Source of the DNA: Salaquimonas sp041736675
GTDB lineage: Bacteria > Pseudomonadota > Alphaproteobacteria > Rhizobiales > Rhizobiaceae
DNA length: 56,900 nt
Assembly (NCBI GenBank): GCA_041736675.1
Contig: JBGSTD010000030.1
Span: 1-56,900, forward strand
Direction: 5' to 3'
Position numbers and translations under genes: made by a program. The notes below the pieces were generated by a model that saw nothing but the letters and a program-made list of their open reading frames with translations, was not told the origin of the DNA and ran no database searches. Shown here in pieces: positions 1 to 8,734 of the stretch (its first letter is position 1; every line of letters starts with the position of its first letter).

Positions 1-78
1 GTCATCCTCGGGCTTGACCCGAGGATCCAACGCCGAAATTTCTTTTGTCTGGATCCTCGGGTCAAGCCCGAGGATGAC
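1..78. repeat. Perfect 29-bp inverted repeat (intergenic palindromic element)
   Basis: Arms 1-29 and 50-78 are exact reverse complements with a 20-nt spacer. Each arm is itself a small palindrome (CCTCGGG-CTTGA-CCCGAGG). It lies just downstream of the last leucine-catabolism gene, so its transcript could fold into a long hairpin and act as a terminator or mRNA stabiliser. A related single arm is at 12392-12420. Repeats of this general form are common between genes in alphaproteobacteria; that assignment is from memory. Confidence 0.85.
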
Positions 79-106
79 GAAGAAAAATAGATTAATGTTT
101 CCATCA

Positions 107-1714
107 TCACATCCTGAACAGGCCGAACCTGGTTTCTTCAATCGGGGCATTGAGCGCTGCCGAAAGCGACAGTGCCAGCACATTGCGGGTCTTGCGCGGA
201 TCAATAATACCGTCGTCCCAAAGGCGGGCGGACGCATAAAGCGGGTGGGCCTGTTCTTCAAACATGTCGAGTGTCGGTTGCTTGAAGGCGGCTTCCTCCT
301 CGGCGCTCCAGGTGCCGCCTTGGCGCTCGATGCCATCGCGTTTTACGGTGGCAAGAACCCCTGCCGCCTGCTCGCCGCCCATGACGGAGATGCGCGAATT
401 AGGCCAGGTCCACAAGAAGCGGGGCGAGTATGCCCTGCCCGCCATGCCATAATTGCCAGCGCCGAAGGAGCCGCCAACCAGCATGGTGATTTTCGGAACT
501 TTTGTGGTGGCAACTGCTGTCACCAGTTTTGCGCCATCCTTGGCGATGCCGCCTTGCTCGTATTTCTGGCCAACCATAAAGCCGGTAATGTTTTGCAGAA
601 AGACCAGCGGAATCTTGCGCTGGGAACACAGTTCGACAAAATGCGCGCCTTTAACGGCACTTTCAGAAAACAGCACGCCATTATTGGCGATAATTCCGAC
701 TGGCATGCCCATGACATGGGCAAAGCCGCAAACCAGCGTTATGCCGTAGCGGGCCTTGAATTCATCAAAGCGTGAACCATCAACAATGCGGGCAATCACT
801 TCTCGAATGTCATAAGGGGTTTTCAAATCCCCTGGAACCACTCCGAGGATTTCATCGGGATCATATGCCGGTTCCTCGATCGCCTGAAGCTGGAGTTGGG
901 TCTGCTTGACGCGATTGAGATTGGCGACAGAGCGGCGGGCGAGAGCCAGAGCGTGGACATCATTTTCTGCCAGATGATCTGCAACGCCGGAGAGACGGGT
1001 ATGCACATCGCCGCCACCAAGGTCTTCAGCCGACACGATTTCACCGGTTGCTGCCTTGACCAGCGGCGGCCCGGCCAGAAAGATGGTTCCCTGGTTTTTG
1101 ACAATAATCGACTCGTCCGACATCGCCGGGACATAGGCTCCGCCTGCCGTGCACGACCCCATGACGACGGCAATCTGCGCAATGCCCTTGGCGCTCATAT
1201 TGGCCTGGTTGAAAAAGATGCGGCCAAAGTGTTCGCGGTCGGCGAAGCCTTCGGCCTGATTGGGCAAATTGGCGCCGTCGCTGTCGACAAGATAGACGCA
1301 GGGCAAATTGTTCTGCTCGGCAATCTCCTGCGCGCGCAGATGCTTTTTAACGCTCATCGGATAGTAAGTGCCGCCCTTTACGGTCGCGTCATTGCAGACA
1401 ACCATCACCTCGCGGCCCTCAACGCGGCCAATGCCTGTTATCAAGCTGGCGCAGGGGCTGTCGCCCTTGTACATGCCGTGGGCTGCGGTGGCACCAATTT
1501 CCAGAAAAGGAGTGTTGGTGTCCAGCAATTGCTGAACACGCTCGCGCGGCAGCAATTTCCCCCTTGATGTGTGGCGCTCGCGCGGTCCTTGCCCGCCGCC
1601 CATCTGTGCTGCAAGAGCGGCATCTTCGGCCAGTTTCAGGGCAGCAAGATTGGCTGTCTCGTTACGTTTGAATGTTTCAGAACCGGTTGAAACATGTGAA
1701 ATCAATCTGGCCAT
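107..1714 (-). CDS. mccB: Methylcrotonyl-CoA carboxylase, carboxyltransferase (beta) subunit
   Basis: The 535-residue product matches the carboxyltransferase subunit of biotin-dependent acyl-CoA carboxylases in length and motifs. It would move carboxyl from biotin to 3-methylcrotonyl-CoA to give 3-methylglutaconyl-CoA in leucine breakdown. Glycine-rich carboxyltransferase blocks are visible: GIGRVEGREVMVVCNDATVK near residue 95, GSCTAGGAYVPAMSDE near 190 and GGSFGAGNYGMAGRAYSPRF near 415. The choice of methylcrotonyl-CoA over propionyl-CoA rests on the upstream isovaleryl-CoA dehydrogenase. The ATG directly follows the stop of the acyl-CoA synthetase, with no gap, implying translational coupling. 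The biotin-carrying alpha subunit is not in the window and probably lies further left. Confidence 0.93.
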   Translation of the reverse strand: MARLISHVSTGSETFKRNETANLAALKLAEDAALAAQMGGGQGPRERHTSRGKLLPRERVQQLLDTNTPFLEIGATAAHGMYKGDSPCASLITGIGRVEGREVMVVCNDATVKGGTYYPMSVKKHLRAQEIAEQNNLPCVYLVDSDGANLPNQAEGFADREHFGRIFFNQANMSAKGIAQIAVVMGSCTAGGAYVPAMSDESIIVKNQGTIFLAGPPLVKAATGEIVSAEDLGGGDVHTRLSGVADHLAENDVHALALARRSVANLNRVKQTQLQLQAIEEPAYDPDEILGVVPGDLKTPYDIREVIARIVDGSRFDEFKARYGITLVCGFAHVMGMPVGIIANNGVLFSESAVKGAHFVELCSQRKIPLVFLQNITGFMVGQKYEQGGIAKDGAKLVTAVATTKVPKITMLVGGSFGAGNYGMAGRAYSPRFLWTWPNSRISVMGGEQAAGVLATVKRDGIERQGGTWSAEEEAAFKQPTLDMFEEQAHPLYASARLWDDGIIDPRKTRNVLALSLSAALNAPIEETRFGLFRM

Positions 1715-3340
1715 TTAGCGGGTTTCCCTGTTGGTGGTCGTCTTTCCGGCTGCCTCTTTCAAGGTTTCCATACGCCGCAATTCCTTGCGGATAATCTTTC
1801 CTGTCACCGTCATCGGCAACTCCTTGATGAACTCGATTTCACGGGGATACTCATATTTTGCGAGGCGGGACCTCACATGATCCTGCAACTCCGCCACCAA
1901 TTGGCTGGTGCCGGCAAATCCTTCGCGAAGGACCACAAATGCCTTTACGATCTCGGTACGCTCAGCATCCGGCTTGCCTATCACGCCAACAGACGCCACG
2001 GCCGGATGGGTTATCAGGCAATCCTCGATTTCGCCGGGGCCGATACGGTATCCTGCCGAAGTGATCACATCATCGTCGCGTCCGACAAAATGGATAAAAC
2101 CGTCTTCCATGACGCCGCGATCACCGGTGACAAGCCATTGATTGCCCGATGTATCGGTGCGGAATTTTGCCTCAGTCGCGGCGGGGTTGTTCCAGTATTC
2201 CAGCATCATCACAGGCGTTCCGCGCTTTACGGCTATATCGCCTTCGCCGTTGGTCCAGTTTGCCTGCTCATCCAGCACTGTGACTTCGTGGCCTGGAACC
2301 GGCCTGCCCATGCTGCCCGGCTTTGGCGCGAACAGGGTGCCGCAGGATGAAACAATCATGTTGCATTCGGTCTGACCGTAAAACTCGTTGATGGTCAGGC
2401 CAAAAGCCTGCCTTCCCCATTTCAGCATTTCCTCGCCAAGCGGTTCACCGCCGCTTGCAACCGAGCGCAGGCCATCCAGTTTTGCATTTCCCGCTTTCAG
2501 CATTTTCAATGCAGTGGGCGGAAAAAAAACATTTCTGACATTTGCCTGCGCCAAGATCCTTTGGCATTCAGCGACGCCGAACTTGGACATGCGCGCGGCC
2601 ACAACAGGAACCCCGTGATGCAGGGCAGGCATCAGAACATCGAACAATCCGCCAATCCAGGCCCAGTCTGCGGGTGTCCAGATGACATCATTTTCCTGCG
2701 GGAAAAAATCATGGCTCATTTCGACACCTGGCAGATGGCCTGGCAATATCCGGTGGCCGTGAAGGGCGCCTTTTGGCGCGCCGGTGGTACCGGATGTGTA
2801 AATCAGAACCGCCGGGTCATCTGGTCCCGTACTTGCATTCTGAAATCCTTCCGCATCCGGGAATGACAATTCATCAGGAACGATGACATCCTTGAGCGCA
2901 GGCATTTGGGAGTGCAGGTTGAACAGCAATTCGGAACCTTGCGGATCAGTGATTACTGCCATGGCGGATGAATCATTGATCCGCGATTTGAGCGCCTCTT
3001 CGCCAAACAACTTGAACAGCGGCATTGAGATCGCACCCAGTTTCCAGACGGCGATGTGGGCAGCGGCAGTCCAAGGCGACTGCGTGCGGAATACACCAAC
3101 GCGGTCGCCGCGCTGAATGCCCAGGCTCTGCAGGTAAGCCGCAAGACGATCGGAACATTGTTTCAACTCACCAAACGAAACATCGCGGCGAACCTCACCT
3201 GTCATGTCGATGATCGCAGTCTTTTCGGGTGCTTGCGCCGCCCATTTGTCACAAACATCAAAAGCCATGTTGTAGTCCACCGGGATATCCCAGCGAAACC
3301 TGTCGACCAATACCTCATAGGTTTGGGCAGCGGGGAGCAT
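1715..3340 (-). CDS. AMP-binding acyl-CoA synthetase of the leucine/isovalerate operon
   Basis: A 541-residue ANL-superfamily enzyme that would activate a short or branched carboxylate to its CoA thioester through an acyl-adenylate. The P-loop LIYTSGTTGAPKG is near residue 180, the NEFYGQTEC motif near 320, and the hinge VTGDRG with the C-terminal TVTGKIIRKELRR lysine motif near 405 and 520. It resembles medium-chain or acetyl-CoA-synthetase-like enzymes rather than the 650-residue acetoacetyl-CoA synthetases. Sitting between isovaleryl-CoA dehydrogenase and mccB, it may activate free isovalerate or a related acid; the substrate is inferred. Its start is 2 nt from the dehydrogenase stop. Confidence 0.85.
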   Translation of the reverse strand: MLPAAQTYEVLVDRFRWDIPVDYNMAFDVCDKWAAQAPEKTAIIDMTGEVRRDVSFGELKQCSDRLAAYLQSLGIQRGDRVGVFRTQSPWTAAAHIAVWKLGAISMPLFKLFGEEALKSRINDSSAMAVITDPQGSELLFNLHSQMPALKDVIVPDELSFPDAEGFQNASTGPDDPAVLIYTSGTTGAPKGALHGHRILPGHLPGVEMSHDFFPQENDVIWTPADWAWIGGLFDVLMPALHHGVPVVAARMSKFGVAECQRILAQANVRNVFFPPTALKMLKAGNAKLDGLRSVASGGEPLGEEMLKWGRQAFGLTINEFYGQTECNMIVSSCGTLFAPKPGSMGRPVPGHEVTVLDEQANWTNGEGDIAVKRGTPVMMLEYWNNPAATEAKFRTDTSGNQWLVTGDRGVMEDGFIHFVGRDDDVITSAGYRIGPGEIEDCLITHPAVASVGVIGKPDAERTEIVKAFVVLREGFAGTSQLVAELQDHVRSRLAKYEYPREIEFIKELPMTVTGKIIRKELRRMETLKEAAGKTTTNRETR

Positions 3341-3341
3341 T

Positions 3342-4505
3342 TCAGCCCGTCACTTTCATCAGTTCGCGGCCAACAAGCATGCGGCGTATTTCAGACGTTC
3401 CGGCACCAATTTCCATCAGCTTGGCATCGCGCATGATGCGGGAGACCGGGCTGTCATCAAGGTATCCTGCGCCGCCCAGCGCCTGCACCGCCTGCACCGC
3501 CTGGTTCATCGCCTGCTCGGATGCGTAAAGCACACAGGCGGCAGCGTCCTGGCGGGTGACCTCGCCCCGGTCACAGGATGCAGCCACAGCGTAAACATAG
3601 GCACGTGCGGAATTCATCGCCGCATACATGTCGGCAATCTTGCCCTGCATCAGCTGGAAATTGCCAATCGGCTCGCCGAACTGCTTGCGCTCATGCATGT
3701 AGGGCATCACATGATCAAGGCAGGCATGCATGATCCCGATACCGATGCCTGAAAGAACCACGCGTTCATAGTCAAGGCCCGACATCAGGACATTGACGCC
3801 CTTGCCCTCTTGCCCGAGAACGTTTTCAAAAGGCACTTCGCAATCTTCAAAAATCAATTCACCGGTATTGGAGCCGCGCATTCCCAATTTGTGGAAGGGT
3901 TCGGACGTAGAAAATCCCTTCATGGATTTTTCAACCAGAAAGGCGGTCATGCCGCGAGGACCGGCCTCCGGATCGGTCTTGGCATAGACCACCAGCGTAT
4001 CGGCATCAGGTCCATTGGTGATCCAGTATTTGGAGCCGTTGAGACGATAGTGGTCATTGCGCTTTTCGGCACGCAGTTTCATCGATACCACATCAGAACC
4101 GGCGCCCGGCTCTGACATTGCAAGTGCACCCACGTGATCACCCGAAATCAAACCGGGCAGATATTTCCTCTTCTGCTCAGGTGTTCCATTGAGATTGATC
4201 TGATTGACGCAAAGATTTGAATGAGCGCCGTAAGACAATGACACCGAGGCAGACGCACGGGCAATTTCCTCAACTGCAACCGTATGGGCGAGATAGCCCA
4301 AACCGACACCACCATATTCCTCTGAAACCGTGATACCCAACAGGCCGAGATCACCCATTTCCTTCCACAAGCCGGCAGGAAAATTGTTCGACTTGTCGAT
4401 TTCAGCGGCCATTGGCGCCACCCGATCCTGCGCCCATTGGTGAACCATGTCGCGGAGCGCTTCTATTTCATCGCCCAAGGCAAAATTCATACTTGCGTAA
4501 AACAT
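3342..4505 (-). CDS. ivd: Isovaleryl-CoA dehydrogenase
   Basis: A 387-residue acyl-CoA dehydrogenase that would oxidise isovaleryl-CoA to 3-methylcrotonyl-CoA, passing electrons to ETF. Family motifs include ALAMSEPGAGSD (FAD/substrate loop) and the C-terminal GGAGYLDDSPVSRIMRDAK with GTSEIRR. The catalytic Glu sits at about residue 247 in GLDYERVVL, the position used by isovaleryl-CoA dehydrogenases rather than the C-terminal Glu of short-chain enzymes. I chose the ATG at 4505 because GGGAGGA lies 5 nt upstream; the open frame extends a few codons further to 4517 through the Shine-Dalgarno itself. It is followed at once by the acyl-CoA synthetase. Confidence 0.93.
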   Translation of the reverse strand: MFYASMNFALGDEIEALRDMVHQWAQDRVAPMAAEIDKSNNFPAGLWKEMGDLGLLGITVSEEYGGVGLGYLAHTVAVEEIARASASVSLSYGAHSNLCVNQINLNGTPEQKRKYLPGLISGDHVGALAMSEPGAGSDVVSMKLRAEKRNDHYRLNGSKYWITNGPDADTLVVYAKTDPEAGPRGMTAFLVEKSMKGFSTSEPFHKLGMRGSNTGELIFEDCEVPFENVLGQEGKGVNVLMSGLDYERVVLSGIGIGIMHACLDHVMPYMHERKQFGEPIGNFQLMQGKIADMYAAMNSARAYVYAVAASCDRGEVTRQDAAACVLYASEQAMNQAVQAVQALGGAGYLDDSPVSRIMRDAKLMEIGAGTSEIRRMLVGRELMKVTG

Positions 4506-4568
4506 GCTTCCTCCCAATCAATTGACTTCAAATTTGATGAACTGCCTGGCGCCAACGAACCTTGATAT

Positions 4569-5207
4569 TCATGCCAGTTTCCTGCCAGGCTGCAAGCCTG
4601 CCAGCATATCGGCCGACAGGCAATTCAAACTTCCAAAAACCATCTGAACATAAAGCTGTTCCACCTCGCTCTCGCTCAGGCGGCCGGTATTGCGAAACCA
4701 GGTGTTGACACCGGTCAGCATGGCAATAATCGCCATGGTGGCAACAGGCACATCCTTGACAGAGAATATTCCGGCGTCAGCGCCTATGGAAATAATCTTG
4801 CGCAAATAACCTTCGTAATAACGCCTGAGTTTTTCAATTCGGGCGAATCCTTCCGGCTCCAGATTTCGCAACTCCATGTAGGAAATAAAAACTGCCGCCT
4901 GTTTGTCGAGGTGATAGCGGATATGAAAGCGGACAAAACCTTCCAGCGCAGCAACCGGATCCGAATAATTCCTGCTTCGACCTTCCCAGGCATGCAGAAG
5001 TTCGAGGAGATGCGTTTCCATCAGATCAACGAGAATAGCCTGTTTCGTGGGAAAGTGATTATAAATAGCGCTGGCCTGAATACCGACATGGGTGGCAATT
5101 GAGCGCATGGATACAGCCGCATAGCCGAAATTGGCGAAAAGCTCCAAGGCCGCAGCCCGCACTTTTCTAGCGGTTTCCTCACCAACTGTACCTGCAATTC
5201 TAGCCAT
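4569..5207 (-). CDS. TetR-family regulator, probably of the leucine/isovalerate operon
   Basis: A 212-residue TetR-type repressor. The N-terminal helix-turn-helix is clear (residues about 12-60, ELFANFGYAAVSMRSIATHVG then IYNHFPTKQ), followed by an all-helical ligand domain. It is the first gene of the minus-strand cluster, only 63 nt before ivd, and a 7-4-7 palindrome lies 25 nt upstream, suggesting autorepression and control of the whole operon. TetR-type regulators of branched-chain amino-acid catabolism (LiuQ type) are known in Proteobacteria, but the ligand here is inferred. The ATG is preceded by GGGAGG. Confidence 0.88.
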   Translation of the reverse strand: MARIAGTVGEETARKVRAAALELFANFGYAAVSMRSIATHVGIQASAIYNHFPTKQAILVDLMETHLLELLHAWEGRSRNYSDPVAALEGFVRFHIRYHLDKQAAVFISYMELRNLEPEGFARIEKLRRYYEGYLRKIISIGADAGIFSVKDVPVATMAIIAMLTGVNTWFRNTGRLSESEVEQLYVQMVFGSLNCLSADMLAGLQPGRKLA

Positions 5208-5231
5208 TCAGTGCCTCCCACCAGTTATATA

Positions 5232-5249
5232 AATGAACATTCGTTCATT
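5232..5249. promoter_or_regulatory. Candidate TetR operator (AATGAAC-N4-GTTCATT)
   Basis: A perfect 7-bp inverted repeat with a 4-nt spacer sits 25 nt upstream of the TetR start codon. Spacing and sequence (AATGAACATTCGTTCATT) resemble many TetR-family operators. No second copy was found just upstream of ivd, which fits a single promoter for the operon. It could also affect a plus-strand promoter for the transpeptidase gene about 270 nt away. Confidence 0.65.
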
Positions 5250-5518
5250 AACAAGGAATTCTTGCGAGATGAATATGAAAAGTTGATGAGGCTACTCCTG
5301 GCGCAATAAAATAGGATGATTCATCATTGGAAAAGCTATCGGCGCTACCGCCGCTTCATTGCATTCAGGCCACAGGAAAAAACATTCTGGAACGGAACGC
5401 AAAAATTTGATATATACTGTGCATCAGGGGGCTTGAATAATCCCGGGATTTCAGTCTTTACCTTGTGTAACTTCGTACCTCCCAACGCGGGCCTCCCAAC
5501 ATCGGATATTTCGTCGAA

Positions 5519-7102
5519 ATGACCAAACTTCGTGAACACACGTCTATCAGAATTACATTTCCCTTTATTGTTGGGGCCGCATTGCTTGGTGCCATGCCTG
5601 GTGCTCATGGCGAAACCGCAAAACAGTCCAAAGCCGTTGAAGTAAGTGAAACAACGAGCGACAGGCCGAAGACCCTGTTTGACCTGTTCAAGAAAAAGCA
5701 GGCAGACGAAGGCGCAGAAGCAGGAAAAACTGCTGAAAAGAAACCGCTTTTCGGCAAGCCGTCCAAGAGCGACAAAGACAGCACCAAACTGGAACGCGAA
5801 ACCGGCACTGCTTTTGGCAATTCAGGCCTCGAAGCATTGTTGAAGCAGAAAACATTCTCCTACAATGGCAAGACGATTAACCCGGCAAACTATGCCGCTT
5901 TTTACAAGGCTAACAAGAACAAACCACTTTGGACAGAAAAGAGCGGGTTTTTTGGTATCAAGAAAGACATCAGTCCTGAAGGCAAGAAGCTACTTGCAGC
6001 CTTGCGCGATGCAAAGAATGACGGACTGAACCCATCGGACTATTATTCTCCAATGCCGGGTTCCCTGAAACAGGTAAAAGGGGCTGAACTGGCTCAAATC
6101 GAGTTGTATCTGACAGCCTCGCTTGTTGATTTTGCTCGTGATCTTTACATCGGCAAAATTGATCCAACCCAGCTTGCCGATGAAATCGTCCCAGCAAAAA
6201 AGACTTTTGACGCCAATGCGATTTTGCAAATTGCCGCCAAGCAGGGCATCAATGCAGCGCTACAGCGGGCCCGTCCAAGCCATCCGCAATATCAGGCACT
6301 CCGCACCTTGATGGGCCGCACTCTGGACCCAAACAAGCGGGCACAAATTGCTGTCAATATGGAACGTTGGCGCTGGCTTCCCGAGGATCTTGGTCACAAC
6401 CACATTCTCGTCAACCAGCCGGCTTTCAAGGTTTATATCTACAACGGCAACAGCATCATTGATGAGCGTAATGTCGTTGTGGGGAAACCTGAATTCAAAT
6501 CTCCGATTTTCAGCGACACGATGGAATATGTCGAATTCAACCCCCAATGGAATATACCCTCGTCAATTGCAGTGAATGAATTTCTGCCCAAGCTGGTTGC
6601 CAATAAAAGTTATCTGCACAAGCTGGGATACACAGTCTATGAAGGCTTTGACGAAAATTCGAAGGAAATAGATTCGCGCAAGGTGAACTGGAGCAAGGTT
6701 GAAGCCAATCAGGACAAATTCCCTTATCGCTTCGTTCAGGGCGAAGGCGGCGACAACGCGCTCGGCGAAGTGAAGTTCCTTTTCCCCAACAAGTTTAATG
6801 TTTATCTTCACGATACCCCTTCGAAAAAGCTTTTCAAGCAGCCTTCCAGGGCTTTTTCCCACGGTTGCATCAGGGTGCAGGACCCGCTTGATTTTGCCGA
6901 GAAGATTTTCGGTCTGGCTGGTGGCATTGCCCCACAGAAAATCCGTGACACTGTTGCAACGCGCGAGCGCAAGCAGGTCAACTTGACCAACAAGCTGCCG
7001 GTTCACTTGACCTATTTCACGGTTTGGGTTGAAAATGGCCAGCCAAATTTCTACGATGACGTTTACGGGCGCGACAGTGTTTTGCGCCCCATGATCAACT
7101 AG
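5519..7102 (+). CDS. YkuD-type L,D-transpeptidase (first of a tandem pair)
   Basis: A 527-residue exported enzyme of the YcbB/YkuD class, which forms 3-3 cross-links in peptidoglycan or attaches other groups to it. An N-terminal signal sequence (about residues 12-32) is followed by a Lys/Glu-rich, low-complexity linker (about 40-100), a peptidoglycan-binding-like scaffold, and a catalytic YkuD domain with SHGCIRVQDP; His448 and Cys450 are the expected catalytic pair. The next gene is a paralogue lacking the charged linker. The start at 5519 lacks an obvious strong ribosome site (sequence upstream is TTTCGTCGAA), so the exact start is less certain. The upstream 310 bp contain no other gene. 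Confidence 0.9.
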   Translation: MTKLREHTSIRITFPFIVGAALLGAMPGAHGETAKQSKAVEVSETTSDRPKTLFDLFKKKQADEGAEAGKTAEKKPLFGKPSKSDKDSTKLERETGTAFGNSGLEALLKQKTFSYNGKTINPANYAAFYKANKNKPLWTEKSGFFGIKKDISPEGKKLLAALRDAKNDGLNPSDYYSPMPGSLKQVKGAELAQIELYLTASLVDFARDLYIGKIDPTQLADEIVPAKKTFDANAILQIAAKQGINAALQRARPSHPQYQALRTLMGRTLDPNKRAQIAVNMERWRWLPEDLGHNHILVNQPAFKVYIYNGNSIIDERNVVVGKPEFKSPIFSDTMEYVEFNPQWNIPSSIAVNEFLPKLVANKSYLHKLGYTVYEGFDENSKEIDSRKVNWSKVEANQDKFPYRFVQGEGGDNALGEVKFLFPNKFNVYLHDTPSKKLFKQPSRAFSHGCIRVQDPLDFAEKIFGLAGGIAPQKIRDTVATRERKQVNLTNKLPVHLTYFTVWVENGQPNFYDDVYGRDSVLRPMIN

Positions 7103-7285
7103 CATCCGGATAGGCGTGAAGGGCACAGGCGATTTTTGCCAAATTTTGTGGCCTGCAAATATAAATCCGGGAAAAAGGCAGGGCAGCATCCCCCTTTGTT
7201 AACGGTTTGTAAACCACGTTTCTTAATAGTTTCTTCATGAACGCTGCTGCGCACCTACGCATGCTTTGCGCTACTTGGAGAAACG

Positions 7286-8638
7286 ATGAAAAACTTTTCA
7301 AGAACTACCGCATTGGCTGTCCTGTTGTTGCCTGCTTTTGCAACGGGTTTGATTTTTCCTGCTACTGCGCAAGCAGAAAATGTTGCCCGATTCGCAACTG
7401 CTGAAGCAATCAAATGGCGCGGCGGCGTTGTCAACGTTGAGCCCAGCATGGCATTTTACCAGAGGCAGGGTTATCAGGGGATTTGGACCGGCACGCAGGG
7501 GCTTTCCAAACGCGGGCAACAACTTGTCAGCGTCCTCAACGATGCCTGGCTCGACGGATTGGAGCCGCTCGACTATCTGGGAGGCTTTCCAGACAATCCA
7601 GAGAACCTTCGCGGCGACCAGTTGATGGGGGCCGAGCTTTTTCTGTCTGATGCAGCCATTCGATTTGCGCGCGATCTTTATGCCGGGCGGACTACACCAT
7701 CCGTGAGCGAACCTGATATCGTGATTGAACGCAAGAAACTCGATACGATTGCCCTGCTCGGTTCGATGGACAAAAACGGTCCGTTGGCAGTGACGGAACG
7801 CCTGCGTCCGACCCATGAGCAGTATAACGCTCTTCGCAAAAGCCTGATTAAAACCAGTGATCCCGCCAAACGGCGCCAGATCATCATCAACATGGAACGA
7901 TGGCGGTGGCTGCCGCGCAACCTCGGTGACAAACACATTTTTGTCAACACCGCCGCATTCCTGATGTACACGCGCAAAGACGGCAAGGATATTGACCGAC
8001 GAAAGGTTATTGTCGGACAGGAGTTTCACAAGACCCCTATATTCTCCGACAATATCAAGTATTCGGAGTTCAATCCAACCTGGACAGTGACCCCAAGCAT
8101 TGCCGGAAATGAAATTCTTCCCAAACTGCGTCAGGACCCCGGATATCTCAGCAAAAAGGGATATGAGCTTTATGCAAGCTGGGAAGGCGACGCACCTAAA
8201 ATGAACGCTGCCCAGATTGACTGGACCTCTGTCAATCCGAAAAAATTTCCCTATCGGATTGTTCAGCCGGCAGGGCCGGACAATGCGCTCGGGCAAGTCA
8301 AGTTTCTTTTTCCCAACCGGTTCAACGTCTATTTGCATGACACCGCCAACAGGGCACTTTTTGACAAGCAGGACCGGGCGCTGTCGCATGGATGCATCAG
8401 GGTGCAGGATCCGATCGAGTTTGCAAAATTGCTCTATAATATGGACAATAATCCTGCAGCATCGAAAATTAGTGACATTCTGCAAACCAAAAAGACAAAG
8501 GGTGTGAATTTTCAAACCCCGATTCCAGTGCATCTGACCTATTTCACGACCTGGGTCAAAGATGGCAAGGTCCAGTTCTTTGGAGATATCTATGGCCGCG
8601 ACAAACTGATTGGCAACATCCTTTTTGGCAATGTCTGA
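7286..8638 (+). CDS. YkuD-type L,D-transpeptidase (second of a tandem pair)
   Basis: A 450-residue paralogue of the preceding gene sharing NMERWRWLPRNLG, the HIFVN block and the catalytic SHGCIRVQDP (His368, Cys370). The signal peptide is clear (MKNFSRTTALAVLLLPAF, cleavage probably after the Ala-Gln-Ala near residue 31), so it acts in the periplasm on peptidoglycan peptides. The charged linker of the first copy is absent. The 183-nt gap between the two genes suggests a separate promoter. The ATG is preceded by TTGGAGAAACG, a good Shine-Dalgarno. The long reading frame on the other strand is a shadow. Confidence 0.92.
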   Translation: MKNFSRTTALAVLLLPAFATGLIFPATAQAENVARFATAEAIKWRGGVVNVEPSMAFYQRQGYQGIWTGTQGLSKRGQQLVSVLNDAWLDGLEPLDYLGGFPDNPENLRGDQLMGAELFLSDAAIRFARDLYAGRTTPSVSEPDIVIERKKLDTIALLGSMDKNGPLAVTERLRPTHEQYNALRKSLIKTSDPAKRRQIIINMERWRWLPRNLGDKHIFVNTAAFLMYTRKDGKDIDRRKVIVGQEFHKTPIFSDNIKYSEFNPTWTVTPSIAGNEILPKLRQDPGYLSKKGYELYASWEGDAPKMNAAQIDWTSVNPKKFPYRIVQPAGPDNALGQVKFLFPNRFNVYLHDTANRALFDKQDRALSHGCIRVQDPIEFAKLLYNMDNNPAASKISDILQTKKTKGVNFQTPIPVHLTYFTTWVKDGKVQFFGDIYGRDKLIGNILFGNV

Positions 8639-8734
8639 TGACAATCGAGCAATCCGGGGCGCAATGCCGTTGAGAAATATTTGACCCGAAACCGGCAAGG
8701 CAGTATGACCCGATGACAATCTCGATATGGGTAT

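Noticed and set aside
7298..8719. Long minus-strand reading frame of 473 codons opposite the second L,D-transpeptidase
   Set aside because: The plus-strand frame has a signal peptide, ribosome site and catalytic motif; the opposite frame has no recognisable domain.
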